The translations under genes and the position numbers were made by a program. The notes under the pieces are model-generated. The model did not search any database and was not told the origin of the DNA. It was given only the letters and a program-made list of their open reading frames with translations. DNA of 60,173 bases, taken from NCBI GenBank assembly GCA_003220935.1, contig QHTT01000078.1, forward strand, positions 1 to 60,173, read 5' to 3'. Position 1 is the first letter of the stretch, and the number at the start of each line of letters is the position of its first letter. The DNA is from Gemmatimonadota bacterium (lineage in GTDB: Bacteria; Gemmatimonadota; Gemmatimonadetes; Gemmatimonadales; GWC2-71-9). This document shows, in pieces, positions 16,844 to 24,761 of this stretch.

Positions 16844-19559
16844 GTTCGTGCTCCTGACAGGCGCCACTTCGGGGGCGCTGCTCCGTCCGCCCTTCCAGCC
16901 GTCCACCGCTCCGACCCGGGCGAGGGGGCGGTCGGGCGGACCGGCGGTCGGTCGGCTGAAATTCGAGCTCGACGAGCAACGTCGCTGGTCGATCTGGTAC
17001 TACGGCGACGGCCAGCCCGTTCCCCTCATCCGGACCGCCGTCGTCGGCGCCCGGGTGGGCGACCAACTGGTCACGCTCGCCGATCTGGAAGATAGCACGG
17101 TGGGAAACCGCCGGCCGCCCGGGGGCGAGTCCGTCGTGGTGCGGGGGCGCGCGGCCGGCGTGTTCCTGGAGGCCGAGTTCCTCTCTGCCAGCGAAACGGG
17201 AGGTGGCGCGCCGCAGGCGGCAATCTCGGTGACGATCTACCCCGACCGCTACCTCCCCACGGTGAAGGGCATACGCTTCTTCCAGGCACCGGAGGCCGCC
17301 GTGCTCGCCGGCGAGGCACCCCTCGTCGCGCTCGTCAACGGCTATCACTCCTGGAGCCCCTGCCGGGTTGTGACGGTCTCGGCCGTGACCGACGAGGGAC
17401 TCGCGAGCCACGGCGCGCTCGGCTTGACCCGGGGCGGCCGCGGACTGGCACTGGCATTCGACCCCGGGGAGCCGGGCGAAGCGACGGTGCAGCTTGCGCG
17501 GGACGGCCTGGACGCCGGCAGCGCGTGGCTCCCCACGCGACCGCTGCGCCCCGAAGGCGATGCGTCTCGCATGCGCATCTGCTACCAACCGGAGGGCGAT
17601 GGCCTCGACGCGCTGACGGCGCTCTTCATCCCCTCCTCGCCGGTTGACCGCGAGCGGCTCGCGTCCCAGACGGCCCCCGCGGGATGGTGCACGTGGTATG
17701 AGTTGCTCGGCAAGGTGAGTGAGACGGACGTGGTGGCGAACCTCGAGTTCTGCGCTGCGAACTTCGACCGCCGCTTCTTCCGCTACATCCAGCTCGACGA
17801 CGGCTATCAGAAGGCGACGGGGGACTGGGAAATGAATGCCAAGTTCCCCCACGGGCACCGCTGGCTCACAGACCAGATTCACGCCAAAGGGTTCAAAGCG
17901 GGCTTGTGGGTGGCCCCCTTCGCCGTGACGGAGCGCTCCGGCATCCCGGCCGCGCACGCCGACTGGCTGCTACGGCGCGACGATGGCCCGATCGTGTGGG
18001 ACACCCGGGACGACTGGGGTGGCAAGGTCTACTCGTTGGATGGCGCGCACCCGCAAGTGCAGCAGTGGCTGTTTGATCTGGCGCGCCGCGTGGTGCAGGA
18101 GTGGGGCTACGATTACCTGAAGATCGATTTCCTGCTGTGGGCCACGGCCGGCGACTCCCATTACGGTGGCTTGACGCACGCCGAGGCCTATCGCAAGGGC
18201 CTCGGGGCGATCCGCGACGGCTTGGGAACCGAGGCGTTCCTGCTCGGCTGTGGCGCCCCGCTGCAGCACGCGGTCGGCTACGTGAACGGGATGCGAATCG
18301 GCACCGACGTGGACGCGAGCTGGGGCGGCGTCCAAGCGCCGGCGCGTGCTGCCGGGCTGCGCAGCTTCTATCACCGGTCCACCTGGCTCAACGACCCCGA
18401 TTGCCTGGTCGTTCGGCCGCCGCTGTCTGGCGCCGAGGCCCAGGTGTGGACGTCGATCGTGGCCCTCTCCGGAGGCGCGACCGTCCTGTCGGACAACCTC
18501 CCTAAGCTCCCGCCCGACCGGGTGCCGTTGCTGCAGCGTGCGATCCCGGTGGCCTCGGTCGCCGGCCGGCCGCTGGACACGGCGTCCCCGGCGCATGAGG
18601 TGGCGCCCGCGCTCGTTGTAGGCGACGACGCCTATCCGATCGCCGGGCGCTGGCGGTTCCGCACCGGCGACGATCCCCGCTACGCCACGCGTGAGTTTGA
18701 CGAGGACACGTGGGAGGCGATCGCGGTGCCGAAACGGTGGGAAGAAGCGGGGCATCCCGACTACGACGGGTACGCGTGGTACCGGACACGCTTCTCCTTG
18801 CCGACCGCTCCGCCGCTCCGCGCCGGGCGGTCGAGGGCGGTCGAGGGCAGTCAAGGGCGGGCGGTCTACTTGGAGCTCGGCAAGGTCGACGACGCCGACG
18901 AGACGTTCCTCAACGGCGTAAAGGTCGGGCAGACGGGCGACTTCCCGCCGAACTACCGCGGCGACTGGCAGGCGTACCGCCGCTACCGCGTCCCAGCCGA
19001 CGCGCTTAACTGGGGCGGCGAAAACGTGCTTGCGGTCCGAGTCTACGACGGTGGCGGCGCCGGAGGGATCTGGAGCGTCCGCCGCGACCGACCCCCTGCC
19101 AATTGGGTGGTCGAGGGCGCGCCACGCTGGTGGACGGTCGCGCTCATCAATTGGGAAGAGGAGCCGCGCCAGGTCGCCGTGCCGCTCGGCACGCTCGGGA
19201 TCAGCGGCGCCAGATTCGACGCGTACGACGTGTGGCGCGACGCCCCCCTCGCAGTCCCCAAAGACGCGCTCCTGGGGACGCTCGATCCCCACAGCACGCT
19301 CACCGTGGCACTGCGCGCCGCCGCGGCGCATCCGCAGATCATCGGCACCACCCGCCACGTCGTGCAAGGCGCCGTGGACATCGCGGACGAGGTGTGGGAA
19401 GCCGCGACGCGGACCCTCAAAGCACAGGCGGTGAACCTGGACAGCCGGGCCTACGCAGTGACCGTTGCCGTGCCGAAGGGCATGCGGCCGGGGGCGTGCA
19501 AGGCGGCGGGATATCCATTGGGAGCTGAGCTTCCGGCCCGTGAACAGACGGTGAGGTAG
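16830..19559 (+). CDS. secreted GH36-type alpha-galactosidase with accessory jelly-roll domain
   Basis: About 909 residues from ATG 16830 (another ATG at 16827). The start MDRRTFVLLTGATSGALL is a Tat/Sec-like export signal. The central domain is a GH36/clan GH-D barrel: GWCTWYELLG, FFRYIQLDDGYQ, KAGLWVAPFAV, the nucleophile in YLKIDFLLW (Asp433) and the acid/base in GTDVDASWG (Asp493). After it, about residues 615-755 form a sugar-binding jelly-roll like those of GH2 enzymes (WYRTRFSLP; YLELGKVDDADETFLNG; NVLAVRVYDGGG). The enzyme should remove alpha-galactose or a related sugar from oligosaccharides in the periplasm or outside. A 10-base repeat (three copies, 18828-18857) is inserted in frame in the jelly-roll. 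It converges on the sugar ABC importer genes. Confidence 0.88.
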   Translation: MDRRTFVLLTGATSGALLRPPFQPSTAPTRARGRSGGPAVGRLKFELDEQRRWSIWYYGDGQPVPLIRTAVVGARVGDQLVTLADLEDSTVGNRRPPGGESVVVRGRAAGVFLEAEFLSASETGGGAPQAAISVTIYPDRYLPTVKGIRFFQAPEAAVLAGEAPLVALVNGYHSWSPCRVVTVSAVTDEGLASHGALGLTRGGRGLALAFDPGEPGEATVQLARDGLDAGSAWLPTRPLRPEGDASRMRICYQPEGDGLDALTALFIPSSPVDRERLASQTAPAGWCTWYELLGKVSETDVVANLEFCAANFDRRFFRYIQLDDGYQKATGDWEMNAKFPHGHRWLTDQIHAKGFKAGLWVAPFAVTERSGIPAAHADWLLRRDDGPIVWDTRDDWGGKVYSLDGAHPQVQQWLFDLARRVVQEWGYDYLKIDFLLWATAGDSHYGGLTHAEAYRKGLGAIRDGLGTEAFLLGCGAPLQHAVGYVNGMRIGTDVDASWGGVQAPARAAGLRSFYHRSTWLNDPDCLVVRPPLSGAEAQVWTSIVALSGGATVLSDNLPKLPPDRVPLLQRAIPVASVAGRPLDTASPAHEVAPALVVGDDAYPIAGRWRFRTGDDPRYATREFDEDTWEAIAVPKRWEEAGHPDYDGYAWYRTRFSLPTAPPLRAGRSRAVEGSQGRAVYLELGKVDDADETFLNGVKVGQTGDFPPNYRGDWQAYRRYRVPADALNWGGENVLAVRVYDGGGAGGIWSVRRDRPPANWVVEGAPRWWTVALINWEEEPRQVAVPLGTLGISGARFDAYDVWRDAPLAVPKDALLGTLDPHSTLTVALRAAAAHPQIIGTTRHVVQGAVDIADEVWEAATRTLKAQAVNLDSRAYAVTVAVPKGMRPGACKAAGYPLGAELPAREQTVR

Positions 19560-19584
19560 ACGCCGAGGGTGTCTACCTCTTCAC
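19551..19584. terminator. hairpin between convergent genes (GH36 and MalG)
   Basis: A nine-base perfect stem, 19553-19561 with 19571-19579, closes a nine-base loop; GTG/CAC can add a few pairs outside. It covers the stop codon of the GH36 gene and abuts the stop of the permease gene on the other strand, so it can serve transcripts from both sides. No strong T run, so confidence is moderate. Confidence 0.5.
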
Positions 19585-20414
19585 TTAAGGCCTGTCAGTT
19601 GAATTCGTCCCACGAAGTACCTCTGCGCCACGAAGTACACCACGAGCAACGGAAGCACCGCCGTTACTGCAGCCGCCATCTGATACGGCCAGTTCGTGTA
19701 GTACAACCCGTGAAAGCTGGCGATGCCGACCTCGACGACCCGCATCTCGGCCGACCGCGTCGCGATCAGCGGCCAGAGGAAGCTCTTCCACTGATCGACG
19801 AATGCGAACACCGCGAGGGTGGCGAGCGCGGGCTTCGAGAGCGGTAGCACTACGCGCCAGAAGACGGTCCACTCGCCCGCCCCGTCGAGCCGGGCGGCGT
19901 CCTCCAGATCACGGGGGAGGGTCACGAAGAATTGCCGCAACAGGAAGATCCCCCATACGGACACGAGTTCGGTGGAGATCAGCCCGGCGTACGTGTCCAC
20001 CCAGCCGAGTGCGTTGATGATCAGGAAGCGCGGGATCAGGAGCACGACCATGGGGACCATAAGCACCGAGAGGTACAGGACGAAGACGTGGTCGCGCCCC
20101 GGGAAACGCAGCCGGGCGAAGGCGTAGGCGGCCATGGTGCTCGTCACGACCTGCCCGGCGACCACGCACACCGAGAAGATCGCCGTGGTCAGGAAGAATC
20201 GGTCGAACGGCAGCGCCGTGAGGGCGGCGGCGAAGTTCTCAGGGTGCGGCTGCGCCGGAACGAGCGGCGGCGGGTAGCGCAACACCTCGAACTCGTCCAT
20301 CAGGGCGGTCGCGATCATATAAAGGAAGGGCACGAGCGTGGTGACCGCGAGCGGCAGCACCAGGGCGCCTCCCACCAAGCCGAGGCCCGACGCGCCACGT
20401 CTCCTGCTACGCAT
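19581..20414 (-). CDS. carbohydrate ABC transporter permease (MalG type)
   Basis: 277 residues, about six membrane helices, with the EAA loop DLEDAARLDGAGEWTVFWRV followed by VLPLSKPALATLAVFAF, which docks to the ATPase. The CUT1/MalG C-terminal region GLYYTNWPYQMAAAV is also present. It overlaps the MalF gene by eight bases and ends the importer operon. It pairs with the MalF-type protein to form the membrane channel for a sugar or oligosaccharide. Confidence 0.93.
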   Translation of the reverse strand: MRSRRRGASGLGLVGGALVLPLAVTTLVPFLYMIATALMDEFEVLRYPPPLVPAQPHPENFAAALTALPFDRFFLTTAIFSVCVVAGQVVTSTMAAYAFARLRFPGRDHVFVLYLSVLMVPMVVLLIPRFLIINALGWVDTYAGLISTELVSVWGIFLLRQFFVTLPRDLEDAARLDGAGEWTVFWRVVLPLSKPALATLAVFAFVDQWKSFLWPLIATRSAEMRVVEVGIASFHGLYYTNWPYQMAAAVTAVLPLLVVYFVAQRYFVGRIQLTGLK

Positions 20415-22224
20415 ATTCCACCTGCCTCCCCAGCAGCCGGAACTGCGCCCGAGTCACCGCGAACAACACCACGAACAGGAGCAGGGCCAGCGCGCTCGCG
20501 TACCCGAACTGCAGGAACTCCCACGCCGTCTGGTAGATGCGATACACGATCACGTCCGTCGCGTGCAACGGGCCGCCGTCGGTGAGCACATAGATGTACG
20601 TGAAGACCTGGAACGAGCCGATGATCCCGGTGACCAGCACAAACAACGTCACGGGCTTGAGGAGCGGAAAGGTGATCCGCCAGAAGCGCTGCCACGCACT
20701 CGCTCCGTCCACGCGCGCGGCGTCGAGATACGCCGGCGGGACGCCCTGCAACCCCGCGAGGAACACCGTCATCTGGTAGCCGAGCTGCGCCCAGACCGAC
20801 ACGATCATCACGGCAGCGAGCGCTGTGCGGGGAGTGCCGAGCCAATCCACCGGCCGCAGATGTGCGGCCGACAGCACGTAGTTGATCAGGCCGAAATCGG
20901 CGTTGTACATCCACTGCCAAACGAGCGCGATCGCGACCACCGAAGCGACGTACGGCAGGAACAGGATCGTCCGTACCGCGCGCACGGCCCACGACCGCCC
21001 GTTGAGTGCCAGGGCCGCGCCGAGCGACAGGGTCATCGACACCGGCACGTACAGCACGTACAGCGCGGTGTTGCGAAGCGAGATCCACACCAGCGGATCG
21101 TGGAACATCCGGACGAAGTTCGCGAGACCGACGAACGGGGTCGCGGGGTCGACGAGGGTCCAGCGGTGCAGCGACAGGTACAGCGCGAACAGCATCGGCG
21201 CGAAGGAGAAGACCGCGAGGTGGAGCGCCGAGGGAGCGAGGAAGCCCCACGCCGCGACCGTCTCGCGCAAGCGCTGCGGGCGCGCCGCCTCGCGCTCGCC
21301 CCACGCGGCCAGCGCGGCGGCGAGGGGCCCGAGGAGCGCCAGTCCGAGCGTGAGCGCCAGCCACCCGACCGTGGCGGCCTCCGCCGGCACCGTGCGCAGC
21401 TCGGCCCACCGGCCGGGCGCCAAGCGGACGGCCACCGCCGCACGCGGCGTTCCGTCAACCGTTCGCCGCCACGCGCCGTCTCCCGCGCTGTCACCGGGCA
21501 CGAGCTCCGCGCCGCCAACCATCTTTCCGAGCGTGGCGAGCGAGAACCGCGTCTCCGGCACACGCGCCACTGCCTCCTGGATCAGCAGCCGCGCGTCGCC
21601 GAGCCACCGGTCGGTCGAATCCAGCGCCGTCGTCCGGATGTCGTCGGAAGCTACGACCCCGAGGAGCGCCGCCGCCGCCGCGTACCAAGCGAGCCCGCGT
21701 CGCAACCGGCCGGGTGCGCCACCCACCGCCGCCGCCGCGAGCGCCCCGGCCCCGAGGCTGACGAGCACCGCGAGCGCAGTCCACCAGGACAGCCAGCCCC
21801 CACGCGCCGGCCACGCCGCCACCACGCCCACCACGTCCCACCCATCGCGGTCGAACAGCGGCGCGAGCGTGGCCGCGCCCGCCCAGCGCGCGGCGGCGTG
21901 CCGGCGCAGCTGGTCGAACTGGGACGGCGAGAGCGGTCGCGCGGTCGCGTGCACCAGCGGCGCGGTGCCGTGATACACCTCGACCTCGGTGGTAAACCCC
22001 GGCAGGCCGTCGAGCGCCCGAGTCTCGATCAGCAGCCGGGGCAGATCGTAATCGGCGCTGCCCCGCGCTGGGGGCGCAACGAACGCCAGGTAGGCGGCTG
22101 CGGTCGCGGCGACCCGCTGGGCGAGCGCACGCTCGGCGCGCACGCTCGCCCAGCGCACCGTGCTGAGCACCAGCAGGGCGCTCGCGATGACGGCCGCCGC
22201 GGCGCCACCACGCCACCGCGTCAC
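20407..22224 (-). CDS. carbohydrate ABC transporter permease (MalF type) with N-terminal sensor-like extension
   Basis: 605 residues, about twice the usual MalF length. Residues about 315-605 are a normal CUT1 permease: APSALHLAVFSFAPMLFALY, FLPYVASVVAIALVWQWMYN, and the EAA loop AYLDAARVDGASAWQRFWRI. Residues 1-310 are extra: a helix (about 5-22), a periplasmic domain (about 28-145), two helices (about 145-192), a second periplasmic domain (about 195-275, EAVARVPETRFSLATLGKMV) and another helix (about 278-300) leading into the permease. The layout resembles extracellular sensor regions of signalling proteins. It could bind substrate or couple sensing to transport; that is inference. It lies between the binding-protein gene (13-base gap) and MalG (8-base overlap). 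Confidence 0.88.
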   Translation of the reverse strand: MTRWRGGAAAAVIASALLVLSTVRWASVRAERALAQRVAATAAAYLAFVAPPARGSADYDLPRLLIETRALDGLPGFTTEVEVYHGTAPLVHATARPLSPSQFDQLRRHAAARWAGAATLAPLFDRDGWDVVGVVAAWPARGGWLSWWTALAVLVSLGAGALAAAAVGGAPGRLRRGLAWYAAAAALLGVVASDDIRTTALDSTDRWLGDARLLIQEAVARVPETRFSLATLGKMVGGAELVPGDSAGDGAWRRTVDGTPRAAVAVRLAPGRWAELRTVPAEAATVGWLALTLGLALLGPLAAALAAWGEREAARPQRLRETVAAWGFLAPSALHLAVFSFAPMLFALYLSLHRWTLVDPATPFVGLANFVRMFHDPLVWISLRNTALYVLYVPVSMTLSLGAALALNGRSWAVRAVRTILFLPYVASVVAIALVWQWMYNADFGLINYVLSAAHLRPVDWLGTPRTALAAVMIVSVWAQLGYQMTVFLAGLQGVPPAYLDAARVDGASAWQRFWRITFPLLKPVTLFVLVTGIIGSFQVFTYIYVLTDGGPLHATDVIVYRIYQTAWEFLQFGYASALALLLFVVLFAVTRAQFRLLGRQVEYA

Positions 22225-22237
22225 CGCGTCACCGGGC

Positions 22238-23524
22238 TCACCGCGTGGCCCCCAGCACGCGGTCGAGCTCCCGCGCCGTCTCGCGCGCCGCCGCCGCCGG
22301 GTCCGCGCCGGCGAGCGTGATCCGGTCGACGAGATCGGGCAGGGCGGCCTCCACTTCCCGCCAGCGCTCGATCCGGGCGCCCCACGGCGCCCGCCCGGCA
22401 GTCGCGGCGCGCAGGAACGCCGCCTCCCACCCGAGCGTGTCGCGGGCCACGAGCGCCCGGGCAGCGGCCGTCACGGCCGGCAGCTCCAGCCCGGCCTGCC
22501 CGCGCACCGCGTCCGCCAGCGAGTCGGTGAGATACGCCGCGAGCTCGATCGAAAGCTTCCGTCGCGCAGTCATCGCAGGCACGGCGTAGCCCGAGGCGTA
22601 GATCACCGTCGCCGGATGGAAACCGCGACGGTGTGGGATAGCGACGAACCCGACTCGCAACCGGCCGGCCGCGACATAGGGACGAAACCGAGGCACCCAG
22701 AAGTGGCCGGTGGTCATCATCGCGACGCGGCCGCTGTTGAACAGACGGAAGTTGTCGCCCGCCGACTTGAGCAGAGTGTGGGCGCGCGGGGCGATGCCCT
22801 GCCTCGTCATCCAGCCCGTGTACCAGCGAATCGCCTCGACCGTCACTGGCGCATCGAGGCATCCCGACGCGCGCCGCCCGTCGGGGCAGAGCACGTCGCC
22901 CCCGCCGGCCCAGACCCAGGGAATCCAGAGGAGGGGACGCCGATCGAAGTAGGTGCCCCACTGGTCGATCACCCCGTCGCCATCCGTGTCGCGCGTCAGC
23001 CGCTTGGCGATCCGGAGGAAGTCGTCCCACGTCCAATCGTCGGTGGGATAGGGAATCCTCGCTCGGTCGAACAGATCCTTGTTATACGCGACCACCATCG
23101 GCGTATATCCCTTGGGAAGGGCGTACACCGCGTCGCCCCGACTGAAGATCGACAGCACCGTCTGGTCGAGACACCCCAGGTCCACGCCGGCGCGCGCGAG
23201 ATACGGCGTCAAATCGAGCACCACGCCGCGATTCACCAGCGCCGGAACGTCGATGTTATCGAGCAGGAAGACGTCGGGTGGCGAGCCGGCCGCCATCGAG
23301 GTGAGCAGGCGCTCGCGATACTCTGCCTGATAGGTGGCCGCGTTCTGCTGCACGATGCGGAGCCCCGGATGGGCCGCGAGGTAGGGCGCGAGCGCGCGGT
23401 CTTCCAGTTTCGCCTCGAGGTAGTCGGCCCAGTTCGCGAGCTCGAGCGTGACACGGTCACGGCCCCCTCCCGTCGCCGCCTTGCAGCTCCACAGCACCGC
23501 ACACACCGCGAGCGCACGCTTCAC
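22238..23524 (-). CDS. extracellular sugar-binding lipoprotein of ABC transporter (MalE/UgpB type)
   Basis: 428 residues, family SBP type 1. The start MKRALAVCAVLWSCKAATGG ends in a lipobox-like LWSC (Cys14), so it is probably a lipoprotein. Typical features follow: LTSMAAGSPPDVFLLDN, GDAVYALPKGYTPMVVAYNK and WDDFLRIAKRLT. Asp/Trp-rich pockets (WIPWVWAGGGD) fit a carbohydrate ligand. ATGA overlap with the upstream ATPase gene shows one transcript with the rest of the importer. Confidence 0.92.
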   Translation of the reverse strand: MKRALAVCAVLWSCKAATGGGRDRVTLELANWADYLEAKLEDRALAPYLAAHPGLRIVQQNAATYQAEYRERLLTSMAAGSPPDVFLLDNIDVPALVNRGVVLDLTPYLARAGVDLGCLDQTVLSIFSRGDAVYALPKGYTPMVVAYNKDLFDRARIPYPTDDWTWDDFLRIAKRLTRDTDGDGVIDQWGTYFDRRPLLWIPWVWAGGGDVLCPDGRRASGCLDAPVTVEAIRWYTGWMTRQGIAPRAHTLLKSAGDNFRLFNSGRVAMMTTGHFWVPRFRPYVAAGRLRVGFVAIPHRRGFHPATVIYASGYAVPAMTARRKLSIELAAYLTDSLADAVRGQAGLELPAVTAAARALVARDTLGWEAAFLRAATAGRAPWGARIERWREVEAALPDLVDRITLAGADPAAAARETARELDRVLGATR

Positions 23525-24591
23525 GCAAGCCGCTCTCCAGCTACGTCGAACAAATGCAGGCGGCGGCGATCGAGCCTGACGCCGACCACATCACCGGCCC
23601 GCAGCTCGACGAGCCCCGGCAGCCGCGCGATGAGCGCCTGCCCACCCGCCACCAGGTGCACCAACGTCTCCGCACCCAGTGGCTCCACCACCACCACCGT
23701 AGCGTTGCCTACGCCCTGGTCCTCGCCACACAGGCCAACGTGCTCGGGTCGCACGCCGAGATGGATCTCGCCCTCGTAATGCTCCAGTGCGACGGGAACC
23801 GATAGGCTGCCGCAGTCGACCACGCCGCCTCCTTCCTTCATCCCCCTTCCTCGCCCGGTCAAGACGTTCATCCCTGGGCTGCCGATGAAGCGGGCCACGA
23901 ACACGTCGGCCGGCCGCTGGTACACGTCGACCGGGGTGCCGAGCTGGCGCAGGCGACCCTCGTACAGCACCGCGATCCGTTGCCCCATGGTCATCGCCTC
24001 GACCTGGTCGTGTGTGACGTAGACCATGGTCGCGCCGAGGGCGCGGTGCAGGCCGAGCAGCTCGCGGCGCAGCTCACTGCGGAGCTGGGCGTCCAGGTTG
24101 GAGAGCGGCTCGTCGAACAGGAACGCGCGGGGTGCGCGCACGATGGCGCGCCCCAGTGCCACCCGCTGGCGCTGCCCGCCGGACAGTTGCGCCGGCAGCC
24201 GGTCGAGCAGCTCCGTCAGGCCGAGCCGCTGCGCCGTCTCCTGCACGCGGCGCGCGATCTCGGGCCGCGCCACGCCCCGCACCTCCAACCCGAACGCCAG
24301 GTTGGCGCGCGCCGTGAGGTGCGGGTACAACGCGTAGTTCTGGAATACCATCGCGACATCGCGGTCGCCGGGCGGCAGGTGGGTCACATCGCGCTCGCCG
24401 ATGAGGATCTCGCCCGTCGTCGGCTCCTCGAGCCCCGCGATGCAGCGCAGCGCCGTCGTCTTGCCGCAGCCGGACGGCCCGAGCAGCACGAGGAACTCCC
24501 CATCCCGCACCTCCAGTGACAGCTCCTGCAGGGCGGGCTTCGTCCGTGCGTCGAACGTCTTGGTGAGCCGCCGCAGGGTGAGCGACGCCAT
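23521..24591 (-). CDS. sugar ABC transporter ATP-binding protein (MalK/UgpC/MsmX type)
   Basis: 356 residues. Walker A LLGPSGCGKTTALR, signature QLSGGQRQRVALGRAI, Walker B AFLFDEPLSNLD and the H-loop YVTHDQVEAMTMGQRI, followed by a C-terminal TOBE/regulatory region (about 240-356) as in MalK-type proteins, which can serve several permeases. First gene of the minus-strand importer operon; the ATG at 24591 begins with MASLTLRRLTKTFD. Drives sugar uptake through the MalF/MalG pair. Confidence 0.95.
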   Translation of the reverse strand: MASLTLRRLTKTFDARTKPALQELSLEVRDGEFLVLLGPSGCGKTTALRCIAGLEEPTTGEILIGERDVTHLPPGDRDVAMVFQNYALYPHLTARANLAFGLEVRGVARPEIARRVQETAQRLGLTELLDRLPAQLSGGQRQRVALGRAIVRAPRAFLFDEPLSNLDAQLRSELRRELLGLHRALGATMVYVTHDQVEAMTMGQRIAVLYEGRLRQLGTPVDVYQRPADVFVARFIGSPGMNVLTGRGRGMKEGGGVVDCGSLSVPVALEHYEGEIHLGVRPEHVGLCGEDQGVGNATVVVVEPLGAETLVHLVAGGQALIARLPGLVELRAGDVVGVRLDRRRLHLFDVAGERLA

Positions 24592-24761
24592 GCGGCTCAG
24601 CGCTCCCTCTGCGTCGGATGCATGCAGCCTCCGGGGCGAGCCGCCGCAACTATGCGGGAGTTTCCGGTCTCCCGCTACTCGGGGCCGTGCCAGATTTCAA
24701 CGTTGGGCTCGCCGCTCAGCTCGAGCCGCACCGGCGACCGCCACAAGACCGATCCGACCCG

